DNA from: Rhexocercosporidium sp. MPI-PUGE-AT-0058
Lineage: Eukaryota > Ascomycota > Leotiomycetes > Helotiales
Direction of reading: 5' to 3'
NCBI GenBank assembly: GCA_020746875.1
Contig: JAGTJL010000025.1
Location: forward strand, 613,432-677,431
DNA: 64,000 nt
Below the pieces are notes generated by a model. That model ran no database searches, had not been told where the DNA came from, and saw only the letters and a program-made list of their open reading frames with translations. Every line of letters begins with the position of its first letter. Position 1 is the first letter of the stretch. This document shows, piece after piece, positions 1-12,784 of the stretch. The translations under genes were made by a program, and so were the position numbers.

Positions 1-3000
1 GCTCTCTTCATCCTTGACCACAACTCGGCATGCTTCTCTGCAGTGCCAGATCCGCCTTTCTCTTGCCCCTAGCACGGCATCCATCATCGTCCGTGTGTTG
101 GCTCTTGGTCTGCCGCCCTCGCTCTTCTCTGCTTTCTTGAGCTCTTCTTTCAGTTGCGCTTCCTCGACTGAAGCACTGATGTCGAACTCGCCTCTTGCGA
201 GGGCTGTCACGCCAAACATGATCTCGACTGAATCTTTGCCTGCAAGCGGTGGCAAGGTTTGCTGTAAGGTGCCATTCCAAACGAGTTTCTTGGAGAGGTC
301 GAGCGAGATGTTGTGAGGTTGGTTGCGGAGACATGGTTGGAGTCGCAAGAGTGGATTGATCAACTCCTTCGTCCGGTTTGTGATCCGGACCTTCACTTCC
401 GAAAAGACGTCGGTGATCAACTCATGCTGGATGGCAGTATTGCCATTGATAGAGAGGTCGATCCCAACATCATCAATCTTAACGGCCTCAATCATGCGTT
501 GGCTTAATCTGACCCCACGAAGTTCTATGTCCCCATTACGCTGCGGCCCGGACTTCGTGACCCAAGTTCCTTGCAGCATCTTGAGGACCTCTTCTCGATA
601 CCAAAACGCTTCTCGACTGGCTCGCTCGGAATCCGCTGATACTCTTCCAGTGCTGACAACAAACTGTCGCGCTCGAGATGGATCGAGGGCAGGTATCGAT
701 GCTGATGGATCTTCGAGGAATATACGGCGCATAGGGAACATTATTCGTGATGTGTTGCCAGGGAGTATCTCCTCCTCAATTGACCCTCCGCTCACGACGT
801 CGAGATGGATATGCAGATGTGACGGCCATGCATTTCGCAAATCTAAAAGGACCAGACAATAATCTTCAGGCTTCAAATCCTGACTGAGCATCATTGTAGA
901 TTCAGTCGTTGACCAGATTGAGCGCGGTATGCTCCCGGAGAGAGGAAGAATATCAATCCTGACGAGTTCCACACTGGCATTGACAGTGACAGTAAGCGGT
1001 AGGCTCACTTGCCGTGTATGAAACTTCTCCTGTATCTCGGTAGCGGGAACACCAAGATGGGCATAATCGATTTGGACCACAGCACTGGTCAGTCCGGGCC
1101 GTCCAAGAACCTCGACTTCAAACGTAGCCGTGCCACCAGCTTCGATGTAGAGTCGTTCGTTGGCTTTTCTTTTCCAACGCAATGCTTGTTTGCGAGCAAA
1201 TATGAGCTCGCACTCATACAGCTCCGCAGGCGAGGCATCCCGATTGCTCATTGCAGTTTGAAGAGGGGTTTGTGTCGAGTCTTTAAATGAGAACAACACA
1301 AGATCCACCGGCGTTTCTTTTGACAAGTTTTGGAGTGTCACCGAAAATACCTGGCGCTCGCCCTCAAGGACCATCAAAGCGGATTGGGATAGACTGGTCG
1401 ACCTGACGACCACAACTGGTTGCCTGTCGATGACACTCAGGCTCAGACAGGTGGGTTTGGGTGGGACTATGGCTGGAGTTGTTGTAACAGGTCCAGAGCT
1501 GACACTGATCGGTCGGTCTTTCGGCTTGAAAAGACTAGCGACCCCAATCGTCTTGATCTTCAATTCTCGTTGCGGAGACCAGGGTGAATCGAAAATTGGG
1601 AACCTTCTCTCCCTACATCCTCGGACACGAATAATGCATCCGATAATCTTGAACTGGCCTGAGGTCTTGGGGGTTCCAGAGATGGTGAGGATCTGTGTTC
1701 GATATGGTCCAATAACCGTTTTTTGTATTGCCGACTTAAACTCGGCGCCCTCTGTTTCGAGTTTGATGCTTTCTATTTCAACATCAAATTCGTATGGGTT
1801 TTGAAGCGTGATTCGAAAAATCGCGCCCTCGCCTGCTACTAGGAGATGGTCCGCAGCTGAAGCTTCCGGGGTTCGTAAAAAGGGGTTGTAAATGAACGGA
1901 TTGACTTCTCGAGCTTCAGAGACGGCAGTTGCCCCAGGAAGTTCACTCTTTGTGTGGGGGATTGGTGTTCGGGAAGGTTGCAATGGTTCCAGTTCCACTC
2001 CACGTACCAGAAATTCATCCCAATATTCTGCTTGGAGGTCTTTTACTCCAAGATTTCTTGCTGCGCTCAGAGTCCTTGATATGTTTGTTGCTAGTCTGAC
2101 CTGCTCTTCACGGCTCATGGAAGGAGATGCATCTTCGCTCCGAGGTCCAGGAGCCACTCCGCTGCCAGCAGTCCTTAGCAAATCCGTCGTGAACCTCAAG
2201 ACACCATGGAAGTCGGGCAGGGCTTCTGATATGTTGATACAAGAGCGAAGGACATCCATTTTCAGATTCTGCCCTCCGAAGGACCGTACAGATGCGTTGT
2301 GCAATATTCTTTCGACAGTCGCTTCGTCAGAATCATCAACCAAGCCATCATCACCTGTGTTGGTTTTTGAGGATACCACACCATATATTTGGCCAAGTAG
2401 ACCCAGAAATGTGTCGACGCCTGCTTCAACATCCCCCTCGCCAAGGTCAAGTGCCCCAGCTCCATTTGCATTCCCATTCACAGAGCTGAGAGCGGCCAGC
2501 CCAGCAGCAGGGTGAACGCCCATATCCGCAGCGCCCTTAATGCGTGCTTGTACCAACCCGGGTATTATAACAGCCACAAGCTCTCGAATGACCATGGCCT
2601 TTTTTCTCTGATAGCCAAGTGATCCAAGAACCGACGCAATGCCACTCAAAACTATAGTTCGGTCGACAATTGATAAACTGTCTGTAGATGACGACGTGGG
2701 AAATGCTCTCATCAACACCGTAACAATATCTGTTCGCGTTGGGTGTATATTCAGCCGTGGCGTTTTAAGGTTCGCGGGGATCCGAAATGGCGTCCCGATA
2801 ACGAGGAGCTGCAAAACATCATCGTTTACAGTACCTCCAGCTAGATGAACCGCTGATAGTAGTTTTGCAAACCGTATCACCGATTCGGAAAAGGGAAATT
2901 GTGGCAATGCCTCCCCAGTATTATTAGCTGCCCGGGCGTACAGATTGACGATCCTGTCAAGCAACTCTGGCAAAAGTACTGTTAAATTGTGCAGTGAGAC

Positions 3001-4395
3001 GAGACGATTACTCGCTGGGCCCTTTGGATCGTGCGAATTTGGAGTCGAGGGTGCTCTGTCTGCCGATACGTAGCATACTTGAGGAATCTGAAAATCCAAG
3101 CCAGCCCAGGCAAGCATGAGCATGCTGACCAGAATGTTATCGAGAGCTTTCGCATGCCACAGGTGGTCAAGGTTGCTTTTTGCAATGGAAGCACCTTCAA
3201 CCAGTTCTTTTAAAGCATCCGGCCACCTGCCTGCTGTCATATAAAGTGAACCAATCACAATACCAATACGGCCTTTGCCTTTGTTTCTTGACCTTTCACT
3301 GACACTGTTAGAACCGAACCCCTGGACGGAGACTCGATCCTGGCTTGTATCTCGAATGGGTTCACCTCCAGCAAATCGAGATGGGACAGCCTTTTGGGCA
3401 TTCTTAAGATCTCTCCCACTAGGGCCCACGATTTCATCGAAAGTGGTTGGCCGAGCACCAGCAACTCCATTGGTAGGGCTTGACGATCTGCCAGAAGGCG
3501 TCGAAGAACTTGAATTTGCCCTCTGTAACTGTGCCGGCATAGACATTCGAACATGACTTCTGTCTAGGCTTCCTCCTGGGGAACCAGAACGGGAGTCGGC
3601 AGGCAGTGAGAATTGAGAATTACGCCTTGATATTGCATCTGATTGTCCTTGTTGCCAAGACCCATTGTGTTGTCGAATCATTTGAGATTGACTTGGAGAC
3701 TCGATGGTATGCAGAGCTTGGAGTGACTTTGCCAGAGTGGTCATCTCTGCAAGTAGCAAAGACGATATGTCACACATGATCGTCTTCATTGTGGTCCTCT
3801 TGCACTCCTCCAGCGGGGGCACAGCAATCAACCCCTCGGGCAGGGTTGCAGCATTTTTCCCTTGGATATGATCGAACAACAATATCTGATGTACCAAAGC
3901 TTTGGGATATCTGTCTCTGAGGTCCTCCAAATCTTGGTACAGCTCCCTCAGATTATGCTCCGGGCGAGGAACTCCATTCCCATTAAGACTCCTCCTATTT
4001 CCTCGGTATGAGACATGGTCCAGCTCTGCACCATCTGCTAGGGCAATGATGACAAGAGGTTCGCGGTATAGTTCGAAGGGCGAGAGCGCAACGTGGGAGG
4101 GAGGCGGGTAGAAGGTCGTGAGGTCGTATACAATCATGCCCGTAGCAAAGGCCAGGGGGGAGAACATATCTACGACTGTTAGCTCTGCTCCTCAGCCTTT
4201 AGTCAACCTAGACCTCGAGGGGCACATCTCACTTCTGTTTGGCCGTCTATCTGGACTAACATCACCCAGTCGCACGACATTTTCAGGTTGTAGCCTCTCC
4301 ACGAAGCTGAGGAATCTGGCACGTTTGATTTGCCCAATTGGCAGGAGGACAGCTCGCACTCTTGCTGATGCAACGGGCGAGAGCTGGTCGAGCAT
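1..4395 (-). CDS. TRS120: TRAPPII complex subunit Trs120 (HypA/TRAPPC9-like), 3' end cut by window edge
   Basis: Large subunit of TRAPPII, the Golgi-localised exchange-factor complex for Rab11/Ypt31-type GTPases; in Aspergillus the orthologue is HypA, needed for hyphal morphology. Exon 1 is 4233-4395 and exon 2 runs from 4169 through position 1 without a stop. The 63-nt intron 4170-4232 has GTGAGA donor, GCTAAC branch and TAG acceptor. The join restores the conserved N-terminal stretch PNR-N-MFSPLAFATGMIVYDL. I see 1,444 residues, and the last ones (..IWHCREACRVVVKDEES) look like the family C-terminus, so only a few codons are missing. A Ser/Pro/Gly-rich insertion lies near residues 225-310. 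The family identity comes from recognised N-terminal, central (REVNPFIYNPF) and C-terminal motifs. Several apparent plus-strand reading frames here are shadows of this gene. Confidence 0.93.
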
Positions 4396-6250
4396 GCTGG
4401 GGACATTGGGATGCGCCTGGCGGTGTCAAGCTTCGGATTTGTGGCGAGAGTTAAAATGCTGGGTCTTATATGCGGTCCATGATACTGCAGATTTAACAAA
4501 ACTTCTGTCCAAAGGCCCCAAGGGGAATATGGCTCTTTTTATGTAACAGCGACACCTCGTCGTGTGCTCGACTCTACGAATGCCTTCATGTCTCCGGATT
4601 ATCATCGGCAAAATGAGTGCTAGCTCCGGCCTTGGCACACCCGCCCCTTTTCTTCATGCAGTCTCTGCCCTATTCGCGAATCTCGCAAACTCCAGTCAAC
4701 ATTATAAACTGACCGGACCTGATACTCGAGAGAATACCTCAGAAGATGTTAAAAACACGATGCTCACACATTTGGAAGTGGCTCCGTTTTGAAAGCTTTA
4801 CTAACTTTCAGGAACGCTTCTACTCAACGTGATGGTTGCGTAGTGACCACCAAGTCAACGCTACTGTATACCAGCATAGCATACCTACCTTAGGTGCCAT
4901 CATATCTTCAAAACCTGCAGAGCGCACAGCTCCTGTAAGTCAGCCATACCAATACCAAAACTTCAATCATTTCTAGAAATAACACCGAACGGACCTAGCC
5001 TGACCTTCCTTCTGCTTTTGTACTCCATGTTGATTGTACGGCCAGCTCTCGTTTACTAACGTACCTCCGAAGATTTCATTTTTAGCTAAACTAAGAAACA
5101 ATCAAGTCTGTATTTAGATACGCTCTCACAAATGGCCGATTTTTGCTTTCTTGATTTTGTCCAAGAATATATGACCCATTTGTGTGGTTTCAATTATCTG
5201 AAAACTTCGATCTGGCTTTGCTTTCAGTAATTTAATTGCTTGGTGCTTTCCCTTTGATCCAGTAGATACTACTCTAGAACGAAAGGTGAAGAGAACAGCT
5301 TAGCTTATTCCTGGAGGCTGCTCCTGCTATTCTGTTTTACTCTTCCCTACGTACAGAACTGTACGCGCTTATGCCAAAGTTCACACTGATCTTGGGACTA
5401 GCCAGCTTGAAGAGTAGACACTATTTTATTGATTGAAGATATGGATTCACTAGGCTCAAAAGAGGCTTGATAGTACATTCCAGTCTTTGTGGCGCCATAA
5501 CGCTCATTCATTATAAGGTCTAGCTTATTTGCCGTCGCAAGATAGCACTTTCCTATATCACGGGCTGTATGTCTCTTCAGTACTATCCTCACCTCGACTG
5601 ACATGTGCTAGTTCAGCTAGTCGAGAGTTCCAATACCATGGCCAAAAGCCAACTCCAGCCGGCTCAAACACTGTCCAAACATGAAAGCTACAATTTGTCG
5701 AAGACGGACCGTAACTCCGAATATATTCTGTAAAATATGGCTATCAGCTATGGCATTCAATATCGTGTGCACCATTCAATATCTCCGGGGACTTCCTGAG
5801 ACCGCCAATTGGAAACCAGAAATTCGATATTATGGTTGGTTTCAGAATTCGCGCGCCCAAGTCCCTGCATTTTGCCCCTGATGCGTTATTTTCTGAATGG
5901 CATCATTGCGGCTCTCCAGATGGTGTCGCTATAGAAAGGTTCAGATGCACTCTGGAGAAGTGTCTGCCCCCACAGAATTATAATTCATTATGTTGGGGGT
6001 CCAGAGCTCCCAGGTTTCTCTTGGCGTTGGTGCCTCGCTTGAGACGAGTTGGAAAAACCTCGGCACATATGGAAGTCAACAAAGCTGGACCCGCTTTCGA
6101 AGCTGTGAACAACGTCGTCAGGTCGGTAAGGCTCTTGAGGAGTTCGAGCTTCGTTCAAGCTCGTCGATAAATTCGCTCAGCAACGATAAATCTGAGAGTC
6201 ATTCCCAACGACAACTCCCCTTGTCAAGATATGAGACAGTACAAAGCACG
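4396..6250. other. Intergenic, divergent promoter region between Trs120 and the NRPS-like gene
   Basis: No recognisable gene. Both neighbours are transcribed away from it. Short open frames at 5398-5604 (-) and 5832-6170 (+) have no recognisable domain and no splice context. The frame of the NRPS-like gene is open upstream to 5990, so a longer N-terminus is formally possible, but family members start at a position equivalent to 6251. Confidence 0.6.
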
Positions 6251-9200
6251 ATGTCAACACCACAGAACCTTTTGCAGCTCCTTGACCGTGCTGCAAAGGA
6301 TGCGCCTTCTAACGGTGTTTTCATCTACAATCCGGAGTGGGAAAGGGACCATTCCACCGGCTTCTCAACTTACGAAGACTCCAACAATGCCACTAAGCTC
6401 ACGTACTCTGGACTCCGGCAAAATACCCAACAGGAGTCGATCGCAATTCAAGGGCTTCTGCAGATGAATGGCAACAAGATTGTTCTGCTTCATGTAGACG
6501 ATCACCTGGAAGGAGTACATTGGTTTTGGGCCATTATATCTGCGGGAGGCATACCATGTCTGTCAGTATTGATTGGGCGCTCCATCTTCTTTCCGGCAGG
6601 TGGACAGGCGCGAGAATGAGAGAACGCCCTGCGAATTCTCTGTGGACATTCAAAGTTGAAAACTGCTAACTGTCATGTTATACAGGTCATCTTCTTTCAG
6701 TAAAGACGACAAGCAACGATTAAAGCATATCAACATGTTGCAGAAGCTTCTCAATAACCCCACGATAATTACCAGTAATAAACTCGTTGGGGAATTTGAG
6801 GGTATAGACAGACTGCAAATCTGGACCTTTAACCAGATTGACAACGCCAGGGATACACTTGCTACCCATGCGGCAGAAGCACCTCTTTGTGCTGTTTCAA
6901 ACATCAAAGGAAGTGACATTGCAGTCCTCATGTTAACTTCCGGTAGTACAGGCCATGCCAAAGCTGTCTGCCTTTCTCACAGCCAGATCATTGCCAGTGT
7001 TTCTAGTAAGAGCCAGCTCCATGGTACTTCCAGCAAGGACACCTTCCTGAACTGGACTGGACTTGATCACGTTGCAAATCTCGTTGAGATTCATCTCCAT
7101 GCCCTCAGTGTGTCTGCAAACCAAGTTCACCTGCCTGGAGCGGAAGTCCTGCACAACCCGCTGAGCTTCTTGGAGAAGATCCACGAGCACCGAGTATCAT
7201 ATACCTTTGCGCCGAACTTCTTCCTCGGAACTTTGGTCACGAAGCTACCCAAATCTCACCAAAATCCACTCCTCAAGCGACCTGGTCTTGTATCCACCAC
7301 CACAAATGAGTTACCATTGACGACGACTCTACAAAGCTTGTCTCTCAAGACTGTGCCAAATGGCAAGGCTACACCACTCGCCACTCCAGGTCCCACCCAA
7401 GTAATCAACAAGCTGGACTTGTCTTGTCTCCGGGCTTTGATTTCGGGTGGTGAAGCTAACGTGGTGCAGACATGCGCCGAGCTCACCAAGATACTCCAGC
7501 AATACAATGCGCCTGAGAGCTTCATCCGACCCGGCTTTGGCATGACAGAAACGTGTGCCGGTTCTATATACAACGCTATTGATTGTCCAGCCTATGATAT
7601 AGAGCAATGCTCTGAATTTGCGAATCTTGGAAAGCCAATTCCTGATTTGCAGGTGCGAATTGTCCGGAAGGATGGTTCCAGTGCTCATAAAGGTGAGATT
7701 GGAGAGCTACAGGTGTCGGGTGCGGTCCTTTTCCTAGGATACTACAACAACAAGGAAGAGACTGAGAAGGCTTTTACCGAGGACGGATGGTTCAGAACTG
7801 GTGACAAGGGAACGATTGATACAAATGGACGACTTTGTTTGACTGGCAGAGAGAAGGATCTAGTGATTGTCAATGGGTGAGTTCAAACCAAGTCGTCCGA
7901 GATTCGGGCGAGTACTAATACTAATCAGCTTGAACCTCCAACCTCAAGGCATCGAGTCAGCGATTCAAAAAGCAAATATTCCGGGCGTTACATCAACATA
8001 CACAGTCGTCTTCGGCCACCGCCCTGCAGGCTCTCACACCGAAGTCATCATAGTTGTATACCTACCTACATACGATCTATCAGATCCTTTGATCCGAGGA
8101 GAGACAGCAACATCCATTGCAAAAGCCACTGTCATATATTGCGGTGTCCGTCCTTACAAGATCATTCCCCTCGAAGCATCTCTCCTTCAAAAGTCCACTC
8201 TCGGCAAGCTATCCCGCCCCAAGATCCGCAAGGCCTTCGAGGAAGGACTGTACGACGAATTTGTGCGTATCGACGAGGCGAGCATGGACAATTACTACGA
8301 GCTGCTTTTCGTACCTCCAATAACGGACACTGAGATTGCGCTTGTTGAATTATGCCATGAACTCTTTGGAGCAAATAAAGTCCAGATTGGGATCGACAGC
8401 AACCTACTCGCCCTGGGCGCTAGTTCAATCGATCTTTTGACGTTAAAAATGCGTCTGCAGAAATGCTTGGGTATATCTGCAATCCCAATAACCCACTTCT
8501 TCTCGCACCCCGTCCTCCGAGATCTCGCACACCCCATCGCAGCTCTCAGTCCCAGGACCAGCAACCTGCCAGCCCAGCCAGGCATTGCATCCGATTATGA
8601 CCCAGTCGTGATCTTGAACCCCAATATCGGTAGCACCAAGACACCAATCTGGTTCATCCACCCCGGCATGGGCGAGATCTTAATCTTCATGAACCTCTCA
8701 CGATACATCACCGATCGCCCCGTCTACGCTCTCCGCGCCCGCGGTTTTGACGCCTCGGACGGTGGCTACTACACATCCATGAGCGAAATGATCCTAAGCT
8801 ACCTCTCCGGCATCAAGCGCGTCCAGCCTCACGGTCCATACGCTCTCTTCGGCTATTCTTTCGGCTCCATTTTGACCTTCGAGATAACAAAGATCCTCGA
8901 AGCGAGCGGAGAAGAAGTCAAGTTCCTCGGTACAATAGATCAACCACCACATTTCAAAGAGCGGGCTCGCACATATGATTGGTATGAGTGCGCCATGACT
9001 GTCGCTTTCTTCTTGGGCTTGATGGGAGAGGGATATGCGTATGAAAATCTGCCTGCTATGCGAAAGCTGAGTCAGGAGGAAGTTCTGGATCATATTTTCG
9101 AGCTTGCGCCACCGGGTAGGTTGGCTGAGCTTTGTATGACGAGGGAGAAGTTGGATAATTGGGCTGAATTGGCGTGGAAATTGAAGGTCATTGCGAGGGA

Positions 9201-9550
9201 TTACGATCCGGAGGGGATGGTTAACAGGATGGATGTTTTTTATACTGGGCCGCTGGTTGGTTTGGTTAAGGCTAATACGACGGAAGAGTGGTAAGTCTTT
9301 TCTCCAATGTCCTCCGTACAATATCCTCTACCTTTTTCAGGACATCGGAACACACTTTCTAGATGTCAACAAAGGACTAATCCGGTCACGTGTCTTTAGG
9401 AGACGAGATTTTATCGGCATGTGGGATGAGTTTGTCGGAGACGTTCGGTACTATGAGGTCAAGGGGACTCATAGGACCCTTATTAGCCCTCCATACCTAG
9501 TGGGCTTCTGGCAGGTATTTAGCCGGGTGTTGAATGAGCGAGGTTTGTAA
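6251..9550 (+). CDS. NRPS-like A-T-TE synthetase (TdiA/MicA/AtrA type)
   Basis: Predicted exons 6251-6561, 6686-7876, 7929-9290 and 9400-9550 give 1,004 residues. Introns are 124, 52 and 109 nt, with CTAAC/CTAAT branch sites in the first and last; the first donor (GTCAGT) is unusual but gives a well-aligned protein. Domain order: adenylation (LTSGSTGHAKAV about 187-198, NWTGLDHVA signature, GFGMTETCAG about 387, TGD about 475, GREKDLVIVNG), thiolation (GASSIDLL, Ser about 666), thioesterase (GYSFG, Ser about 811; His in GTHRTL about 979). There is no condensation domain. Known enzymes of this build adenylate aromatic alpha-keto acids (phenylpyruvate, hydroxyphenylpyruvate) and the TE condenses two units to quinones, furanones or butenolides. 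The NWxGxDHVA segment matches that group. The exact product cannot be read from the sequence. Neighbours (SnoaL-like protein, permease) could be tailoring or transport partners, but no regulator is present. Confidence 0.9.
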
Positions 9551-9987
9551 ATGTCCTTGGATCTGGTGGTGACAGTGGTAGAAATATGCTACTCAAATGA
9601 ATAAATGAACAAGAATGTGAAATCTCGAGGATCCTGAATGTCCTCACATGTAATGGTGACAAGAAGCTTGAAATGTATCCTCTGGATAAGCGAGCGAGTA
9701 AAAGGATGCTAGTACTTCTATTCTTATGACCACCTTCAAAGTCACCAAGGTGTCCTAGGATTTTAGCATCTCATCGATACGGTTCCAGGTAGACAATGGA
9801 TCCCGACCGAAGAATCTGGCGTTTCGAAACCCCAAGATTGTCTTGCGGCTTTGGAATACCAAGGCAGCAGATTGATGACCGACTAAGCCGCAAGCCAAAG
9901 GAAGAGGGATGGATTCCGGACCTGTTGACTGTCACCAGTCAGGGTGGTAACATTGATACTGATATATTCAACTGGATCCGGGCTATC
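9551..9987. other. Intergenic between two convergent genes
   Basis: Shared 3' flank of the NRPS-like gene (+) and the SDR-fold gene (-). An open frame from 9796 (+) overlaps the 3' end of the SDR-fold gene antisense and has no recognisable features. Confidence 0.5.
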
Positions 9988-11261
9988 CTAATTGTTCATC
10001 CCCCCACCAGCATTCCCTCCACCCACCATATCAACCTTCGGCCCACTCATCGCCGCCCTCCCAACATCACTCTTAAAGATATCCACTGCACAGCTAACCT
10101 CCACGAAATCCTCCAACTCCTCACTAACAGTCTTCAACTTCTCCTTCACGCTTGCCACACCCTCATATCCAACGATATGCCTCGCAGGCGGATTCTCATG
10201 TCCTCCGATCGCCGTCAGAGCATGTACACTCTCCAGCACCAGACGGTCTTTCGCCTCGCTTGGAAGGCGAGGATAGTTTGATACGATAACCTCTTTATCA
10301 TTTTTGTCCTTCTCGTCACTGGGGTCGATCCTCGTATCTGAATTATTGTTCAATACATTCGTAAGGATATCCCTCAAGCTCGGCGCCGGGTTATTCGTAC
10401 TCTCATACTGTGGCAACTGCGGCGCAAAAGTAATCTTATTCGTCAGAACCGGGATCTCCTTATTCGGCTGCACGATCGTGAGTTTGATATTGAAGGGTGC
10501 GATTTCGTAAGCTAAAGAATCGCAGTACCCTTCTATAGCCCAAGTAGCTGCGCTGTACATCGGCATACCAGGCGTGCCGATGTGGCCTGTTATGCCGGTG
10601 AGGAGTATTATGTGGCCGTTGTGGCGTTTGCGGAGGAGGGGGAGGGTCGCTTTGATATAGTTTACTTGCGAGAAGAAGATTATTTCAAATTGGTCGCGGA
10701 CTAGGTTTTGGGTTGTGGAGGAGGTGGACAGTTCTTCGACTGTGCCGACGACAGCTGTATTCCTCGTCAATCTGCGAATGGTGCATATTTATTGAGAAAA
10801 CGAGAGGAGACGAAGAGATTGATTCATACCTTCTGATGTACAGCATAACAAGATATCAATCCGTCCAAACACCTCGACAGCCTCGGCAACAGCTGCACCA
10901 CACTGCCCCATTACCCTCCCATCGCACCGTATACCACGTATCCTATCCTTCCAGCCCTCTCTATCTTTCCTCCCGCTCTTACACTCGTTTATCAACTCTT
11001 TGAACTCTGCGCTTCGGTCCTCATCCTCGATTTCGGCAGGTGGTAGACCGGCTGCGACGTAGTCTCCATGGGCGAGCAGCAGCTTCATTAGCCGGACAGC
11101 CAGCGGCGATAAGGCGGACGTGAGGAACCATATTCGAGGAGAGTTGTGCGTAGCTATGAATTGTTAGAGGGGTTTTGGGTATTTGGAGAGGGGTACGCAC
11201 GGAATGAAGCAGCTGGGATCTGGATCTTGGCCCCAGCCTCAGACATCTTGCGCTCCGCCAT
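9988..11261 (-). CDS. Short-chain dehydrogenase-fold protein, probably a pseudoenzyme
   Basis: Three exons (11201-11261, 10830-11153, 9988-10754; introns 47 and 75 nt) give 383 residues. The start is the ATG at 11261 (MAERKMSEAGAK). The fold is recognisable: an N-terminal beta strand-helix, NAG-equivalent region, a GHIILLTGITGH strand, YSAATWAIEG helix and the IKLTIVQPNKEI strand typical of SDRs. Two key motifs are missing. The TGxxxGxG cofactor loop reads TSALSPLAVR, and the YxxxK pair reads Y195-SAA-T199, so the catalytic Lys is Thr. A Ser-like residue precedes in the usual place only loosely. This points to a non-catalytic or very divergent SDR. The rest is well conserved in appearance, which argues against a decaying gene. 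Function unknown. The second intron's acceptor is inferred from reading-frame continuity. Confidence 0.78.
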
Positions 11262-12114
11262 GGTGACGTGATTGAACTCCTCAATTCGTACGTCAACCAA
11301 CTTCCTGAAGCATGTTTACCAGCCAGCGGTCGTCAAAAAGCAACAGGAGAGCGAGAGTGAATGTTGTTGATGCGAGGCTGAGAGAGGGGTGGTTGGATGA
11401 TGTTCGGCAGATGCAAGGCTGACGAACCTGTAACTTAACTGCTTCGGCAGTTGAGCGTTGTCTGAGGGGGCGGCCCCTTTTCTATCAGCTTACAATTCTC
11501 ACTACACAACAACAAAGGATTAGGAACTTGTTGGATCAGTCCTTAATATCAATTCAATAGCAGGTCTACGTCAGTCAAATCTATAAATAGATCCAGCATC
11601 TGCGGCTTTCTCAAAACTCACTCTCTTCCCTTCTTCGTCAAGCCCGAGCTCGTCGATTGCAGCTAATCCCTTTCCTTTGTTCTTTGAACGTTTCTTCTTG
11701 TTGACTCGGTTGTGAAGGTCAAGCGAAGTAAGCATTAAAGAGGAAGCCAAATCTCCTAGTAACCCGCGATAGGTCAAGAGGCTCAAAACTAGCTAGAGAG
11801 GACTGCCTGAGCAAATACATGAGAAGCACAATCCCTCATATATTTTTCTTCCATTCACGGCCCCAATAAGATGGCATACTCGCATGTCTGAAAGCTTAAA
11901 TACTTTTGCTTCTTTTCCATGTTCCTGTTGATTTCAAAGCACCCCTCAAGTTTGTCCCCGAAAAGTGTCCGCAGGCACGTGATGAGACGACATTTGAATA
12001 TCGTTCCTCGCAGACCTTAAAGGTATAAAGCGCTTCTCAAGGCGTTTCTATCATCTCATAAGTATTTCAAGCTCTCTTCTCTTCCCGACTGCTACCAGCG
12101 AGGTTCGGTTGACC
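11262..12114. other. Intergenic; one short unassigned frame
   Basis: Promoter region shared by the SDR-fold gene (-) and the SnoaL-like gene (+). A Lys-rich frame of about 54 codons from an ATG lies on the minus strand within 11571-11732 (KKKRSKNKGKG). I recognise no family and see no splice partner, so I do not call it a gene. Confidence 0.4.
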
Positions 12115-12784
12115 ATGTCTCTACAAAACGCATCTCAGCAAGACATCACGGCGTGGGTGGAGGGTGTAAGTCACTTCTGCATTCTGCTTTTTCCAGAAAT
12201 TTTCGAAGAAATGCATACTCATGAATACTTAGTTCCACAGAGCATCAGACTCTCTCACAACGACCAACTTAGGGAAATTCTACACCAAGAATGGGACATT
12301 GAAGTTTGCGAATAATGAATTGCTTGTTGGACTTGATGCTATCAACACTGTACTCCATACCCTATCATCCCTCACGCATCTTATAGAACCAGACTACATA
12401 GTACTAATCATCACATTAAGTTCTTCGGCGCCACATTCCCTCTCCTCTCAAGCATGAAACACGATATCGTTAATTTAGGTGCCCCTTCCTTAGTCTATCA
12501 ACCCTCAACTCCTAAAATTGGACCTTTGAAGCATATACTGACACGCACCAGATGTAATTGGCAACAAGATCTATCAAACATGTACCATCACCTACACCGT
12601 CAAAGATGATCCTCATAGCCGCTCCATCAAGATCCCAGCTATGGGTGTGTTCCATCTCGTGCCTTGTGCTGACTTCAAGTCTGGTGAGCCGTTGATTGAA
12701 CGCTTTGATGTGTTCTTGGATGGGAGTGAAGTCTTTGGGGTTGTAGGGGAGGTGCAGAAGTTGAAGGCGGAGGGGGAAATTTAA
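12115..12784 (+). CDS. SnoaL-like / NTF2-fold protein
   Basis: Four exons (12115-12165, 12233-12349, 12421-12478, 12552-12784) give 152 residues. Introns are 67, 71 and 73 nt; the second has a TACTAAT branch site. Reading across the joins gives a compact alpha+beta cone-fold pattern: N-terminal helix (ITAWVEGFHRASD), FYTKNGTLKFAN strand, a VIGNKIYQTCTITYTV strand pair, then IPAMGVFHLV and the C-terminal IERFDVFLDGSEVF strand. This is the layout of SnoaL-like/NTF2-like proteins, which include polyketide cyclases, isomerases and many uncharacterised fungal proteins. Catalytic residues cannot be assigned with confidence. Its position next to the NRPS-like and SDR-fold genes makes a tailoring role possible but unproven. 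Confidence 0.78.

Noticed and set aside
323..862. Plus-strand open frame of 179 codons
   Set aside because: Antisense to Trs120, whose minus-strand frame is continuous and carries family motifs.
1892..2515. Plus-strand open frame of 207 codons
   Set aside because: Antisense shadow of Trs120 exon 2.
5990..6250. N-terminal extension of the NRPS-like protein
   Set aside because: In frame but unlike the family N-terminus; the ATG at 6251 fits better.
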